Source of the DNA: CAWAND01 sp963807065
GTDB taxonomy: Bacteria; Chloroflexota; Anaerolineae; Anaerolineales; E44-bin32
Reading direction: 5' to 3'
Assembly (NCBI GenBank): GCA_963807065.1
Contig: CAWDZQ010000003.1
Location: forward strand, 682,001-746,000
DNA: 64,000 nucleotides
Shown here: positions 1 to 7,916 of the stretch, in pieces
Layout of the letters: the number at the start of each line of letters is the position of its first letter
Position numbering within the stretch: the first letter of the stretch is position 1
Notes under the pieces: generated by a model
Database searches by the model: none
Told to the model about the DNA's origin: nothing
The model's input: only the letters and a program-made list of their open reading frames with translations
Position numbers and translations under genes: made by a program

Positions 1-1045
1 GGCGCTCATGGCCAGCCTTTGTTTGCTCACCCGTCCCGACGGTCTGCTTTTCATCGCGCCGCTTGCCATTGAACGGGCGCGTCAAGTTTGGGTTTCGAAG
101 CACAAACGCACCATGCCCCCCATCCGTTGGGCTGAGGGCGTGGCTTTCCTCCTTCCGCTGGCGGTTTGGACGGCCTTCGCCAGCCTGTACTTCGGCAATC
201 CGCTCCCTGCGTCGGTCGGCGCCAAATTGGCCGCATATCACCTTCCGCCCAACGCAGCGTTGATCAGGCTGCTGCAGCATTTCGCCACGCCATTCCTGGG
301 CCAGTTGACCTTCGGCAACACGTGGATCCCGATCGGTCTGGTCTTGTTCCCCTTTCTCTTTGGGCTGGGCGCCCTCACCGTCCTACGCCGGCGGTCGGAC
401 CTGTGGCCCGTGTTCGCAGCGCCATGGGTGTATCTGATCGCGTTCTCGGTCTTCAACCCGCTGATCTTTCGCTGGTACCTGGCACCACCCTTGCCCTTTT
501 ACATCCTTGGAATCGCCCTGGGCATGGAAAGGCTGGGCCTCGATCTACGCACGCATCTTGTACCTCTAGGGATGGGCCTGGCAGCCGCTGCGCTCACCCT
601 CCATGGCTGGGTGCTCCACCCATCACATGGCCCCGACCTCCCCGCTCCGGACATGGCCTACATTCAGCTGGAGCTTCTTTATCAAGAGGCGGCTGACGAC
701 CTGAAGGGCCGAGTGCTCCCCGGGGAAACGATTGCCGCCGGGGACATCGGTGCGCTCGGTTACTACACCGGGGCCCGCATGCTGGACACTATTGGGCTGG
801 TCTCTCCCGACGCCTCCCGCTACTATCCGCTGGATGATTCGTACTACGTAATCAACTACGCCATCCCACCCAACCTGATCTCGGATCTGAAACCTGATTA
901 TGTGGTTCTGCTTGAGGTCTATGGCCGCAGGGGATTGCTGCAGAACGAGTCCTTCGTACGTGCGTATCAACTTATGGAAACCCTACCCACCGACATCTAC
1001 GGCAGCCGGGGATTGTTCGTCTTCGCTCGAGCGGTCAATAAGTGA
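1..1045 (+). CDS. Membrane glycosyltransferase-like protein, C-terminal part (cut by left edge)
   Basis: The frame is open to the left edge, so the N-terminus is outside the window and the first ATG at 8 is probably internal. The visible part begins with a membrane segment followed by LLTRPDG, a motif common in polytopic lipid-linked sugar transferases of the GT-C/DUF2029 kind. About seven hydrophobic segments follow, then a soluble C-terminal tail of roughly 130 residues. The stop overlaps the GTG start of the next gene (GTGA), so the two are translationally coupled. The family is inferred from topology and this motif only; the substrate is unknown. Confidence 0.6.
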   Translation, partial: ALMASLCLLTRPDGLLFIAPLAIERARQVWVSKHKRTMPPIRWAEGVAFLLPLAVWTAFASLYFGNPLPASVGAKLAAYHLPPNAALIRLLQHFATPFLGQLTFGNTWIPIGLVLFPFLFGLGALTVLRRRSDLWPVFAAPWVYLIAFSVFNPLIFRWYLAPPLPFYILGIALGMERLGLDLRTHLVPLGMGLAAAALTLHGWVLHPSHGPDLPAPDMAYIQLELLYQEAADDLKGRVLPGETIAAGDIGALGYYTGARMLDTIGLVSPDASRYYPLDDSYYVINYAIPPNLISDLKPDYVVLLEVYGRRGLLQNESFVRAYQLMETLPTDIYGSRGLFVFARAVNK

Positions 1046-2346
1046 GAGATTTCACAAAGCGACATGGCGGCGCCCTGATCCTGATCCCGCTGTTGACTCT
1101 GATCCACATGATCGGGGCCGCGTCCGTCCCGTTCCACCCTGACGAAAGCTCCTATCTGTTTCAGAGCCGCGACCTGGAGATCTGGCTCACCCATCCCCTC
1201 GATTTGGTCTGGCAGCCCGGGTCCACCCCCGATGATCCCCAAGGGTACCGATCGCTCAACTCCCCGTTGTCTAAATACGTGTTGGGCGCCGGGCGCCGCC
1301 TGGCTGGGTACGGGCCCCAGGCGGTGTCGGTGGATTGGGATTGGACCCAAGATTGGGTGGCCAACATCCGTGCCGGGGCGATGCCCGATTCCCGCTTGCT
1401 GCTCGGTGCGCGCCTGGCGAGCAGCGCCTTGATCGCCCTGACCCTACTCTTCATTTACAAGGTCGGGATCGAGATCAGCGGGCGGTGGACCGGGCTGCTC
1501 GCCGTCGGGCTAGTGGGGACCAACGCCCTGGTCCTCCTTCACGCGCGACGCGCCATGGCGGAGGGCACCCTCCTGATGGCTGCCTCTATGGCGCTGTGGG
1601 GAATCACCGTCGCCGGCAGACGTCCATGGATAGCCGGCATCGGGTCAGCGCTGGCCTTCGCTGCCAAACAGTCGGCTGCGCCTCTGGCCCTTGTCGGGCT
1701 GGCGTCCGCCGTATGGCCGCGCTCCGGGCGACGCGCCAGCGGGCAATGGAAGCACACCCTCCGTTTCTTGCTGACGGCGGTCGTCTTCACGGTGGTTATG
1801 CAGCCCTTCTTCTGGGCCCATCCGTTGGGCGCGGCCAAGGCCATGCTGGACGCCCGGCGAACTCTGTTGAGCTCTCAAATCGAAACCATTCGAGATGTGG
1901 CTCCTGGCCGGGTGCTCGACAGCCCGCTGGAGCGAGCGGCCGCCATGATTGGAGAGGTCTTCATCGTTCCGCCCCAGGTGTCGGAAGTGGGCAACTACCT
2001 CGAGCAGACGGCGGTTCAGGACCGGGCCTATCTTGACAATCCTTTCCATCGGGTGTTGAGAGGGTTCGCAGCCGGCGGGGTGTTGTTTGGGCTGGCCTTG
2101 GTCGGGTTGGTCCTGAGCTTCTGGCCGGGGGGAGAGGCGGGCGACGGCCAGCGCATGGCTCGTCGGTGGCTGGGGGTGGCCGGGCTGGCGGAAGTGGCGG
2201 CCCTGCTCTTGGCCAATCCGCTCCCGTTCCAACGCTACTATCTCCCCTTGATTCCTTTTGTGGCCTTGTGGGTGGCCTTCGGGGTAACGAGCCTGACTCG
2301 GGCGATGCAGCTGTTGGCCCGGCGGCGCCATCCACCCGCCGCGTAG
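1042..2346 (+). CDS. PMT/ArnT-like membrane glycosyltransferase
   Basis: The 434-residue polytopic protein has an N-terminal membrane helix followed by FHPDESSY. An Asp-Glu pair in this position of the first extracytoplasmic loop is the catalytic signature of protein O-mannosyltransferase/ArnT-type GT-C enzymes, which use lipid-phosphate sugars. About nine further hydrophobic segments follow. The GTG start overlaps the stop of the upstream gene, so the pair form an operon, probably for glycosylation of envelope lipids or proteins. The acceptor cannot be told from sequence. It converges on rpoD. Confidence 0.65.
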   Translation: MRDFTKRHGGALILIPLLTLIHMIGAASVPFHPDESSYLFQSRDLEIWLTHPLDLVWQPGSTPDDPQGYRSLNSPLSKYVLGAGRRLAGYGPQAVSVDWDWTQDWVANIRAGAMPDSRLLLGARLASSALIALTLLFIYKVGIEISGRWTGLLAVGLVGTNALVLLHARRAMAEGTLLMAASMALWGITVAGRRPWIAGIGSALAFAAKQSAAPLALVGLASAVWPRSGRRASGQWKHTLRFLLTAVVFTVVMQPFFWAHPLGAAKAMLDARRTLLSSQIETIRDVAPGRVLDSPLERAAAMIGEVFIVPPQVSEVGNYLEQTAVQDRAYLDNPFHRVLRGFAAGGVLFGLALVGLVLSFWPGGEAGDGQRMARRWLGVAGLAEVAALLLANPLPFQRYYLPLIPFVALWVAFGVTSLTRAMQLLARRRHPPAA

Positions 2347-2358
2347 TCTTTCCCCGCA

Positions 2359-2377
2359 CGGCCGCATCCCGCGGCCG
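2359..2377. terminator. GC-rich hairpin between convergent genes
   Basis: A 7-bp perfect stem (CGGCCGC / GCGGCCG) with a 5-nt loop lies in the 76-bp gap between two convergent genes. It has no T-tract, so terminator function is only suggested by position. Confidence 0.3.
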
Positions 2378-2422
2378 AATCATTGGCTGAACCCATCGAA
2401 CCGTCTACAAGCTGGGGGTTTC

Positions 2423-3694
2423 TCAGTCGCTCAGATAGCCAGAGAGTTTTCGACGGCGGCTGGGGTGCCGCAGGCGAGAAAGGGCCTGGGCTTCGATCTG
2501 CCGCACACGCTCGCGCGTCACACCCATCTTGCGGCCGACTTCCTCGAGCGTGTAGCTTTGGCCGTCCATCAACCCATAGCGTAGCTGCAAGATCCGCACT
2601 TCTCGCGGCGGCAGGTCGAGCAGGATCTCGTCCAGATGTTGACGGAGCAGGCTGTGGGTTACCATGTCAGCCGGGGCAGCCGAGTCCCGATCCTCAACAA
2701 AATCTGCCAGGATCGAATCCTCGTCTTCATCCATCGGGGTCTCGAGCGAAACCGGCCGCCGGGACACCTGGATCATCGTCTCCACCTTCTTGACGGGGAC
2801 GTCCAGGGCCTCAGCCATCTCTTCCAAGGTCGGCTCGCGTCCAAGTCGCTGGGTGAGTCGGTGGGAGGTGCGAAGCAGCTTGTTGATCTGGTCGCCCATG
2901 TGAACCGGCACTCTGATCGTGCGTCCCTGATCGGCGATGGCCCGAGTTACGGCCTGCCGGATCCACCAGGTGGCATAGGTCGAGAACTTGTGGCCCCGCT
3001 GATATTCGAACTTCTTGGTGGCTCTGATGAGACCAATATTGCCCTCCTGGATCAAGTCGAGGAAGGGCACCCCTCGGCCTATGTAGCGTTTGGCGACGCT
3101 GATTACCAGGCGTGAATTGGCCGTGATGAGGTGTTCACGCGCCGCCCAGCCATCCTGAACCACTTCTTGAAGCTCAGCCCGAAGCTCGGATGAGAGTGGG
3201 CCGTTGGCCATCAAGAAGCGGGCTTCTTTGCCGCGCTCGATGCGCTTGGCGAGTTTGACCTCTTCCTTGGCCGTGAGCAGGGGAACCCGGCCGACGACCT
3301 TCAGGTACAGCCCCACGCTGTCGTCAATATCCAGGTTAGCTGTCTCCAACGGGTCTGCCTCATCGATCCCATCGGCACCCAACGGCGGCGACTCAGCGTC
3401 GTTCTCGTCCGGATTGTCGACGACCACCACGCCCGCCGCGGTCAGTGCGGCGAAGAGGTCGTCGACCAGCTCCAGATCCTCTTCCGCCTCCGGCAGCACG
3501 CGCGTGATGTCCTCGTAGGTCACGTAGCCGTGATCTCGACCCAAGTCCACCAGCTTGCGAATCGCCTGATCCTGCTCGTTTTGTACCGGCTCAGGCGCCT
3601 CCTGAATGACCAGGCCCATCGCTACGGGCGGGGCATTTAACGTGTCAGCCTTGAGGCGGCCGCGGTTTGAGGTGTGATGACGTTGTTTGTTCAT
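2423..3694 (-). CDS. rpoD: Primary RNA polymerase sigma factor (sigma-70, RpoD/SigA)
   Basis: The 423-residue protein directs RNA polymerase to housekeeping promoters. A short region-1.1-like segment lies near residues 45-95. Region 1.2 follows (DDSVGLYLKVVGRVPLL), then region 2 with DLIQEGNIGLIRA and KFSTYATWWIRQA, region 3, and region 4 with an HTH (TLEEVGRKMGVTRERVRQIE). The sequence ends RKLSGYLSD. The ATG at 3694 was preferred to an upstream TTG at 3730 because a promoter (TTGCAA, 17 bp, TATTCT) ends seven bases before it, so the TTG would lie inside the promoter. The mRNA is predicted to be leaderless. Confidence 0.93.
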   Translation of the reverse strand: MNKQRHHTSNRGRLKADTLNAPPVAMGLVIQEAPEPVQNEQDQAIRKLVDLGRDHGYVTYEDITRVLPEAEEDLELVDDLFAALTAAGVVVVDNPDENDAESPPLGADGIDEADPLETANLDIDDSVGLYLKVVGRVPLLTAKEEVKLAKRIERGKEARFLMANGPLSSELRAELQEVVQDGWAAREHLITANSRLVISVAKRYIGRGVPFLDLIQEGNIGLIRATKKFEYQRGHKFSTYATWWIRQAVTRAIADQGRTIRVPVHMGDQINKLLRTSHRLTQRLGREPTLEEMAEALDVPVKKVETMIQVSRRPVSLETPMDEDEDSILADFVEDRDSAAPADMVTHSLLRQHLDEILLDLPPREVRILQLRYGLMDGQSYTLEEVGRKMGVTRERVRQIEAQALSRLRHPSRRRKLSGYLSD

Positions 3695-3701
3695 CAAGAT
3701 C

Positions 3702-3730
3702 AGAATACAGAAATTCGGACCGTATTGCAA
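3702..3730 (-). promoter_or_regulatory. rpoD promoter, leaderless layout
   Basis: On the minus strand TTGCAA (3730-3725), a 17-bp spacer and TATTCT (3707-3702) form a sigma-70 promoter. Only 7 nt separate the -10 box from the ATG at 3694, so transcription should begin at or within a base or so of the start codon. No Shine-Dalgarno sequence is present. Confidence 0.6.
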
Positions 3731-3797
3731 TGGAAGATCAAGATGCAGGTCTCACCCATCGTGCACAACGGCATCGAGCGCCTGGCGAATGGGTCCA

Positions 3798-4391
3798 TCA
3801 AGGGGTCACCGTCGGGAGGATCAATGGGGGCAGGGTTTGCGTCGCTTCCGGCGTGGGCGTGGCGAGGGGAGGATCTCCCGCCAACCCGGTGATGTTAGCC
3901 AGAGTGTAGCTGCTCAGAAAATACACCGCATCGCTGGAGGGAAGCTTGACATACACCACATCACCGGTCGGGGATGTCTGCCCCACCAGGAGCTGATCCT
4001 GAGTGCCATCGCGACGCGTGACCGTAATCCGGTCGGTGGGATGGTCCAGCCCAAAGGCCGCCAGATCAGCGCCGGGGACCGAGTCGCTGGGAACCAGGTT
4101 GGCAAGGGTATCGGCTGCGATTTCCAGACGGCCAACATCGGCCAGGCCCTTGGGCTCATCCAGCGCCCAACCGGATGAGCTATCGCGGTGTGCCTCCATC
4201 AGGTCCCCTGCCTCAAGATCCTCCACCTTCAAGGAGGCGATGTCTTGGGCGGCAAAAGTCCATAGCGGCGCCGCGGTGGGCGTCACGTCGGCTGAAGGTG
4301 GGGATGTACCCCCGGACCTGGCATACCAGATGGTCCCTGCCAGGGCGAGGGCAAAGACCGCCAGGGCAATCCAAGTGCTGCGCCTAATCAT
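3798..4391 (-). CDS. DUF4340-type membrane-anchored protein
   Basis: The 197-residue protein has one N-terminal membrane segment (about residues 7-25), an extracytoplasmic domain resembling DUF4340, and a Pro/Thr-rich tail. It is the last gene of an ABC operon, 12 bp after the GldG-like gene. In many bacteria DUF4340 proteins accompany GldF/GldG-type ABC-2 exporters, and that context supports the call. Its molecular function is unknown. rpoD follows downstream with its own promoter. Confidence 0.7.
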   Translation of the reverse strand: MIRRSTWIALAVFALALAGTIWYARSGGTSPPSADVTPTAAPLWTFAAQDIASLKVEDLEAGDLMEAHRDSSSGWALDEPKGLADVGRLEIAADTLANLVPSDSVPGADLAAFGLDHPTDRITVTRRDGTQDQLLVGQTSPTGDVVYVKLPSSDAVYFLSSYTLANITGLAGDPPLATPTPEATQTLPPLILPTVTP

Positions 4392-4403
4392 GGGATGGGG
4401 ACC

Positions 4404-5960
4404 TCAGCGCCGGCGGCGGCGACGCCACCAGATCACCAGGCCAGTCCCCAGCGCTCCTCCCGGTAGGAGGATGATCGTCACCAAGAAGACCAGACCGAGC
4501 GTCTGGACCGAAGGGGGCACAACGAATCTGGACGTCGACTGTTTGGGAGTCAGGTCGATCAACGTATCCTGTTTGGCCGCCCAATCGATGCTGTTGACCA
4601 ACATATCACCGTTGGCGTAGCTGAAGTAATAGCCGTTGTCGGCGAAGTCAGAATCGCCGAAGACCACAATACGTGCCCCGGTGGATGAATCTTGTCCAAC
4701 CGCCGCCACCGGGAGAGGCCCCGGGAAATCCGAACCCTGGTCGTACTGGGCCTGATCGGTGTCGATCACCTTCTGGATGTCGCTCTCACCCCACGAACTC
4801 TGTCCGGAGTTGACCAGGGCTGTGACCGACCTGCTGGTGTCAGCCGGTGGATTAATGGCAATGCTGCGGGCAGTCGGGTAGATCGTCGTCTGCCCCTGCA
4901 GGCGCTGGGTGATTGGATGGTCGGCGTAGCTGGACGCCAGGCCCGCCAGAGGCAGGGTGGATGTGAAATCGACCACCAGGTCGTCCTGGAAGCTGACACC
5001 CCAATCCTGCGCCAGGTAGGTTTCCAGCGGGTCAGTGCCGGATTGGATCTTGGTCGTCAGGGTGGGCTCATACAGCACAAGCAGGGATCCGCCGGCGGCC
5101 TGGTAGTCCTTTAGCGCCTTGACCTCGTCCGCCGAGAGCGCCAGCTGGGGCCCGGCCACCACCACGGCCTTGGCGTCATCCGGCACCTTGCCCGTCTGCA
5201 CCAGGTTGAGGGGGTTGACCGTGTAGTTCTTGGCCTTTAACGACGCCGCCACCTGGCTGTAACCGGTGTCATCTGACGCTGTCAGATCATGCTCGCCGTG
5301 GCCGGTCAAGAAGTACACCGTCCGGCTGCCTGGGTTGGCCAGCCGAATGAGCGCCGAGGTGAGATCCTGCTCGGACACGGGCTGGACCACGGTGGTCTGG
5401 TCGCCCATGGCGACCACCACGCTGCCATCCTTGGTGATTCCGAACTGCCGTGCTGCGGCCGGGTTCTTGTTGGGATCGATGAATTCGAAGCTCAGCTTAC
5501 CGGCGCTATGGATCTGGTACTGCTCAAGAAGAGGGCGGATGTTGTCCCTGGACCCCGACTGGTTGGGTGTGTAAAACCCCTTCAGCTGCACCGTTTGAGG
5601 GAGCTCTCCGAGGATCTTGAGCGTTTCCGGGGCCAGACTGTACTGCTGGTCTTCGGTGAGGTCCCAACTCTTGGGGTTTTGGTAGACCAGGTAGTTGATC
5701 ACCCCTAGGATACCCAGCGCGGCCACACTTACCAGAAGCGCGTTGCTGCCGTAGCGCGCCTGGCGGCCGGAGAGCCAGTGGCGGACCCGCCCCGGGTCCA
5801 ACAGAACGCCGGCGGCGATTCCCAGCACGAACAGGCCAAGCGCAACCTGGAAGATGGTGTCGAATTGCCGCGTGAGGATATAGCGCACGCCGTCGGCGAT
5901 GAGGAACAGTATCCCCAAGAGATAGATGTAAGGCGCCAGTCGTTGGCGATCCAAGCTCAT
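4404..5960 (-). CDS. GldG-like ABC transporter auxiliary protein
   Basis: The 518-residue membrane protein has three hydrophobic segments in the first 90 residues, a large extracytoplasmic domain of the ABC_transp_aux/DUF4350 type (YFLTGHGEHDL, then VVVAGPQLAL, and IVVFGDSDFADN near the end), and a C-terminal membrane helix followed by an Arg-rich end. This architecture matches GldG partners of ABC-2 exporters. The ATG at 5960 was chosen because GGAG lies six bases upstream and because it overlaps the permease stop as ATGA; the frame is open further upstream but that part lies inside the permease gene. Confidence 0.8.
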   Translation of the reverse strand: MSLDRQRLAPYIYLLGILFLIADGVRYILTRQFDTIFQVALGLFVLGIAAGVLLDPGRVRHWLSGRQARYGSNALLVSVAALGILGVINYLVYQNPKSWDLTEDQQYSLAPETLKILGELPQTVQLKGFYTPNQSGSRDNIRPLLEQYQIHSAGKLSFEFIDPNKNPAAARQFGITKDGSVVVAMGDQTTVVQPVSEQDLTSALIRLANPGSRTVYFLTGHGEHDLTASDDTGYSQVAASLKAKNYTVNPLNLVQTGKVPDDAKAVVVAGPQLALSADEVKALKDYQAAGGSLLVLYEPTLTTKIQSGTDPLETYLAQDWGVSFQDDLVVDFTSTLPLAGLASSYADHPITQRLQGQTTIYPTARSIAINPPADTSRSVTALVNSGQSSWGESDIQKVIDTDQAQYDQGSDFPGPLPVAAVGQDSSTGARIVVFGDSDFADNGYYFSYANGDMLVNSIDWAAKQDTLIDLTPKQSTSRFVVPPSVQTLGLVFLVTIILLPGGALGTGLVIWWRRRRRR

Positions 5961-6688
5961 CCCCATCTCCTGGCCTGGATCACCTGGGCTCCCAGGAACA
6001 GCGCCAGCACCGTCAAGCTCACGTAATAGGTCACGTCGGTAATCTGGAGTACCCCACGGTAGAGGTTGTTGTAGAAGTGGTCCACCAGGCCGAGGTAGCC
6101 AGCCACCTCGCTGACCAGTCCGCTGCCGCTCCCCAGCGCACCCACCACCCACAGCCCCAGCAGGACGGCTTCCGTGCCCAGGAAGGCCACGAAGGGGTTG
6201 TTGAACAGCCCCGAGACAAAGGTGCCAACCCCGAGCATGGCGGCCATCAGCAAGGCCAGGCCCAGGTAGGCGGTCACCAACACGCCCTGATCAATCCCGG
6301 GCTGGGTCATCCAATTCATAATCAGAGGGTAGATCCAAGTGGGAATGAGGACCGCCACAATGAACCCCAGGGCGCCGAGCCATTTGCCTACCACCAGCTC
6401 GAAGTCCCGCACCGGCGCCGTCAGAAGCAGCTCCATGGTGCCCATACGCTGCTCATCGGCCAAAAGGCGCATGGTGATCAGCGGGGTGATGAAAACCAGG
6501 ATGGTGATCATGGGACCCATGACGATACGGCCGTCGGGCGTGATTTGGCCGTTCTGCAGGCCAAAGTTGATGTTGACGTAGAACAGAAACCCGAGGATCA
6601 AATACAGCATGGCCGCCATGGCGTAGGCCAGCGGGGAGACGAAGTACTGCTTGAACTCCCTGGATGCGATGACCCAAACATTGTGCAT
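5957..6688 (-). CDS. ABC-2 type permease (GldF-like)
   Basis: The 243-residue protein has six predicted membrane helices and begins MHNVWVIASREFKQYFVSP, a typical start for ABC-2 permeases. RLLADEQRMGTMELLLTAP in the first half is the conserved ABC-2 segment. It starts 4 bp after the ATPase gene ends and overlaps the GldG-like gene. Together these genes encode a complete exporter of the GldA/GldF/GldG type; the substrate is unknown. Confidence 0.88.
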   Translation of the reverse strand: MHNVWVIASREFKQYFVSPLAYAMAAMLYLILGFLFYVNINFGLQNGQITPDGRIVMGPMITILVFITPLITMRLLADEQRMGTMELLLTAPVRDFELVVGKWLGALGFIVAVLIPTWIYPLIMNWMTQPGIDQGVLVTAYLGLALLMAAMLGVGTFVSGLFNNPFVAFLGTEAVLLGLWVVGALGSGSGLVSEVAGYLGLVDHFYNNLYRGVLQITDVTYYVSLTVLALFLGAQVIQARRWG

Positions 6689-6692
6689 GATC

Positions 6693-7655
6693 TCAGTCCT
6701 GCTCCCGATGGTCTTCCGGATGTTGTTCCCGCGTCAGCTGCAGGAAGATCTCCTCCAGGCTCACCCCCGCCGATCCGAGTTCAAGCAGGTCCACGCCGGC
6801 CTCGACTATCTTGCGGGCGATGTCCGGGCGTAAGTCCCTGCCGGGCGAGGTGGACACCTCGAACCGGTTGGGCTCCGCTCCAGCGGCCACGCCGGTTACC
6901 CCGGAGATGGATTCGAGGAGCGGCTTCAGCTCTTCTAGGCTGGCCGGTGTGCTGACCAGAAGTTTCTCTGCCCCGGCCATCTGCGCCTGCAAATTGCCGG
7001 GCGAGTCCTCGGCCACAATCATCCCGTTGTTGATGATCAAGACCCGATCGCAGACCTGCTGTGCCTCGGAGAGGATATGGGTGGAGAGCAAGACCGTCCG
7101 CTCTTTGCCCAGCTCCTGAATGAGTTTGCGGACTTCGATGATCTGACCAGGATCGAGCCCGATCGTTGGCTCGTCGAGGATGAGGACATCCGGCTGATGG
7201 ACCAAAGCCTGGCCCAGGCCCACCCGTTGCCGCATGCCCTTGGAAAGGCTACCAATCAAGCTGTCTTCTCGATCCTCGAGATGAATGTCCTCCAGGACCT
7301 CATCTACCCGGAGATCGAGGTCCTCGACTTTGCGCAGGGATCCCATGAAGGTCAGGTAGTCCCGTACGCTCATGTCCGTATACAAGGGGACGGTTTCTGG
7401 CAGGTAGCCGATGTGTCGTCTGGCGTCAAGAGATTGGTCAACCACGTCAAATCCGGCCACGGTCGCCGAGCCGCTTGACGGCGGCATGTAGCCGGTAAGG
7501 ATGCGCATCGTGGTCGTCTTCCCGGCGCCGTTCGGCCCAAGAAATCCAAGGATCTCGCCCTGCTTGGCGTCGAAGTTGAGGTTGCTAACAGCCGGGTGGG
7601 CACCATAGAACTTGGTCAGATTCTGGACTTCGATCATAGGATAGGCATCCGCCAT
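6693..7655 (-). CDS. ABC transporter ATP-binding protein (GldA/CcmA-like)
   Basis: The 320-residue ATPase has Walker A GPNGAGKTT (residues 40-48), the ABC signature LSKGMRQRVG, Walker B LILDEPT, and the H-loop LSTHIL. About 100 extra C-terminal residues follow the nucleotide-binding domain, as in exporter ATPases that pair with ABC-2 permeases. Either the ATG at 7655 or the one at 7637 (MIEVQNLTKFYG) could be the start; neither has a strong ribosome site. It is the first gene of the operon, behind a promoter and a structured leader. Confidence 0.9.
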   Translation of the reverse strand: MADAYPMIEVQNLTKFYGAHPAVSNLNFDAKQGEILGFLGPNGAGKTTTMRILTGYMPPSSGSATVAGFDVVDQSLDARRHIGYLPETVPLYTDMSVRDYLTFMGSLRKVEDLDLRVDEVLEDIHLEDREDSLIGSLSKGMRQRVGLGQALVHQPDVLILDEPTIGLDPGQIIEVRKLIQELGKERTVLLSTHILSEAQQVCDRVLIINNGMIVAEDSPGNLQAQMAGAEKLLVSTPASLEELKPLLESISGVTGVAAGAEPNRFEVSTSPGRDLRPDIARKIVEAGVDLLELGSAGVSLEEIFLQLTREQHPEDHREQD

Positions 7656-7677
7656 TCAGGCCTGGAGTGTTGCCTGT

Positions 7678-7737
7678 CATGAAGAAGAGCACGGCAGCCC
7701 GGGCGGTCCTTGGCAGCACGTGCTCAACTTCTTCATG
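7678..7737 (-). promoter_or_regulatory. Long hairpin in ABC-operon leader
   Basis: The arms CATGAAGAAG (7678-7687 on the plus strand) and CTTCTTCATG (7728-7737) are perfect inverted repeats. Inside them AGCACG and CGTGCT also pair, giving about 16 bp of stem with a small bulge. The element lies between the predicted promoter and the ATPase start. Confidence 0.5.
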
Positions 7738-7760
7738 CCAAGCAGAATCTCTTACGTTTC

Positions 7761-7790
7761 AATATACTTAATTGCTTGGCCCGGCGTCAA
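7761..7790 (-). promoter_or_regulatory. ABC operon promoter
   Basis: On the minus strand TTGACG (7790-7785) and TATATT (7766-7761) are separated by 18 bp. The leader to the ATPase start would be about 100 nt. Confidence 0.5.
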
Positions 7791-7843
7791 GCCTGCGGGC
7801 TGGGATTCACCAAATACTCATTCGGCCGCCGCGAGTGCAATTC

Positions 7844-7872
7844 TTGACTTTGCTTGTTACAAAAGGTACAAT
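7844..7872 (+). promoter_or_regulatory. hppA promoter
   Basis: TTGACT (7844-7849), a 17-bp spacer and TACAAT (7867-7872) make a strong sigma-70 promoter. The leader is about 38 nt and carries AAAGGA six bases before the ATG at 7917. Confidence 0.7.
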
Positions 7873-7916
7873 CCGGCGCCCCGTCGACAGAGAACAGCTA
7901 TCACAAAGGACGAGAC

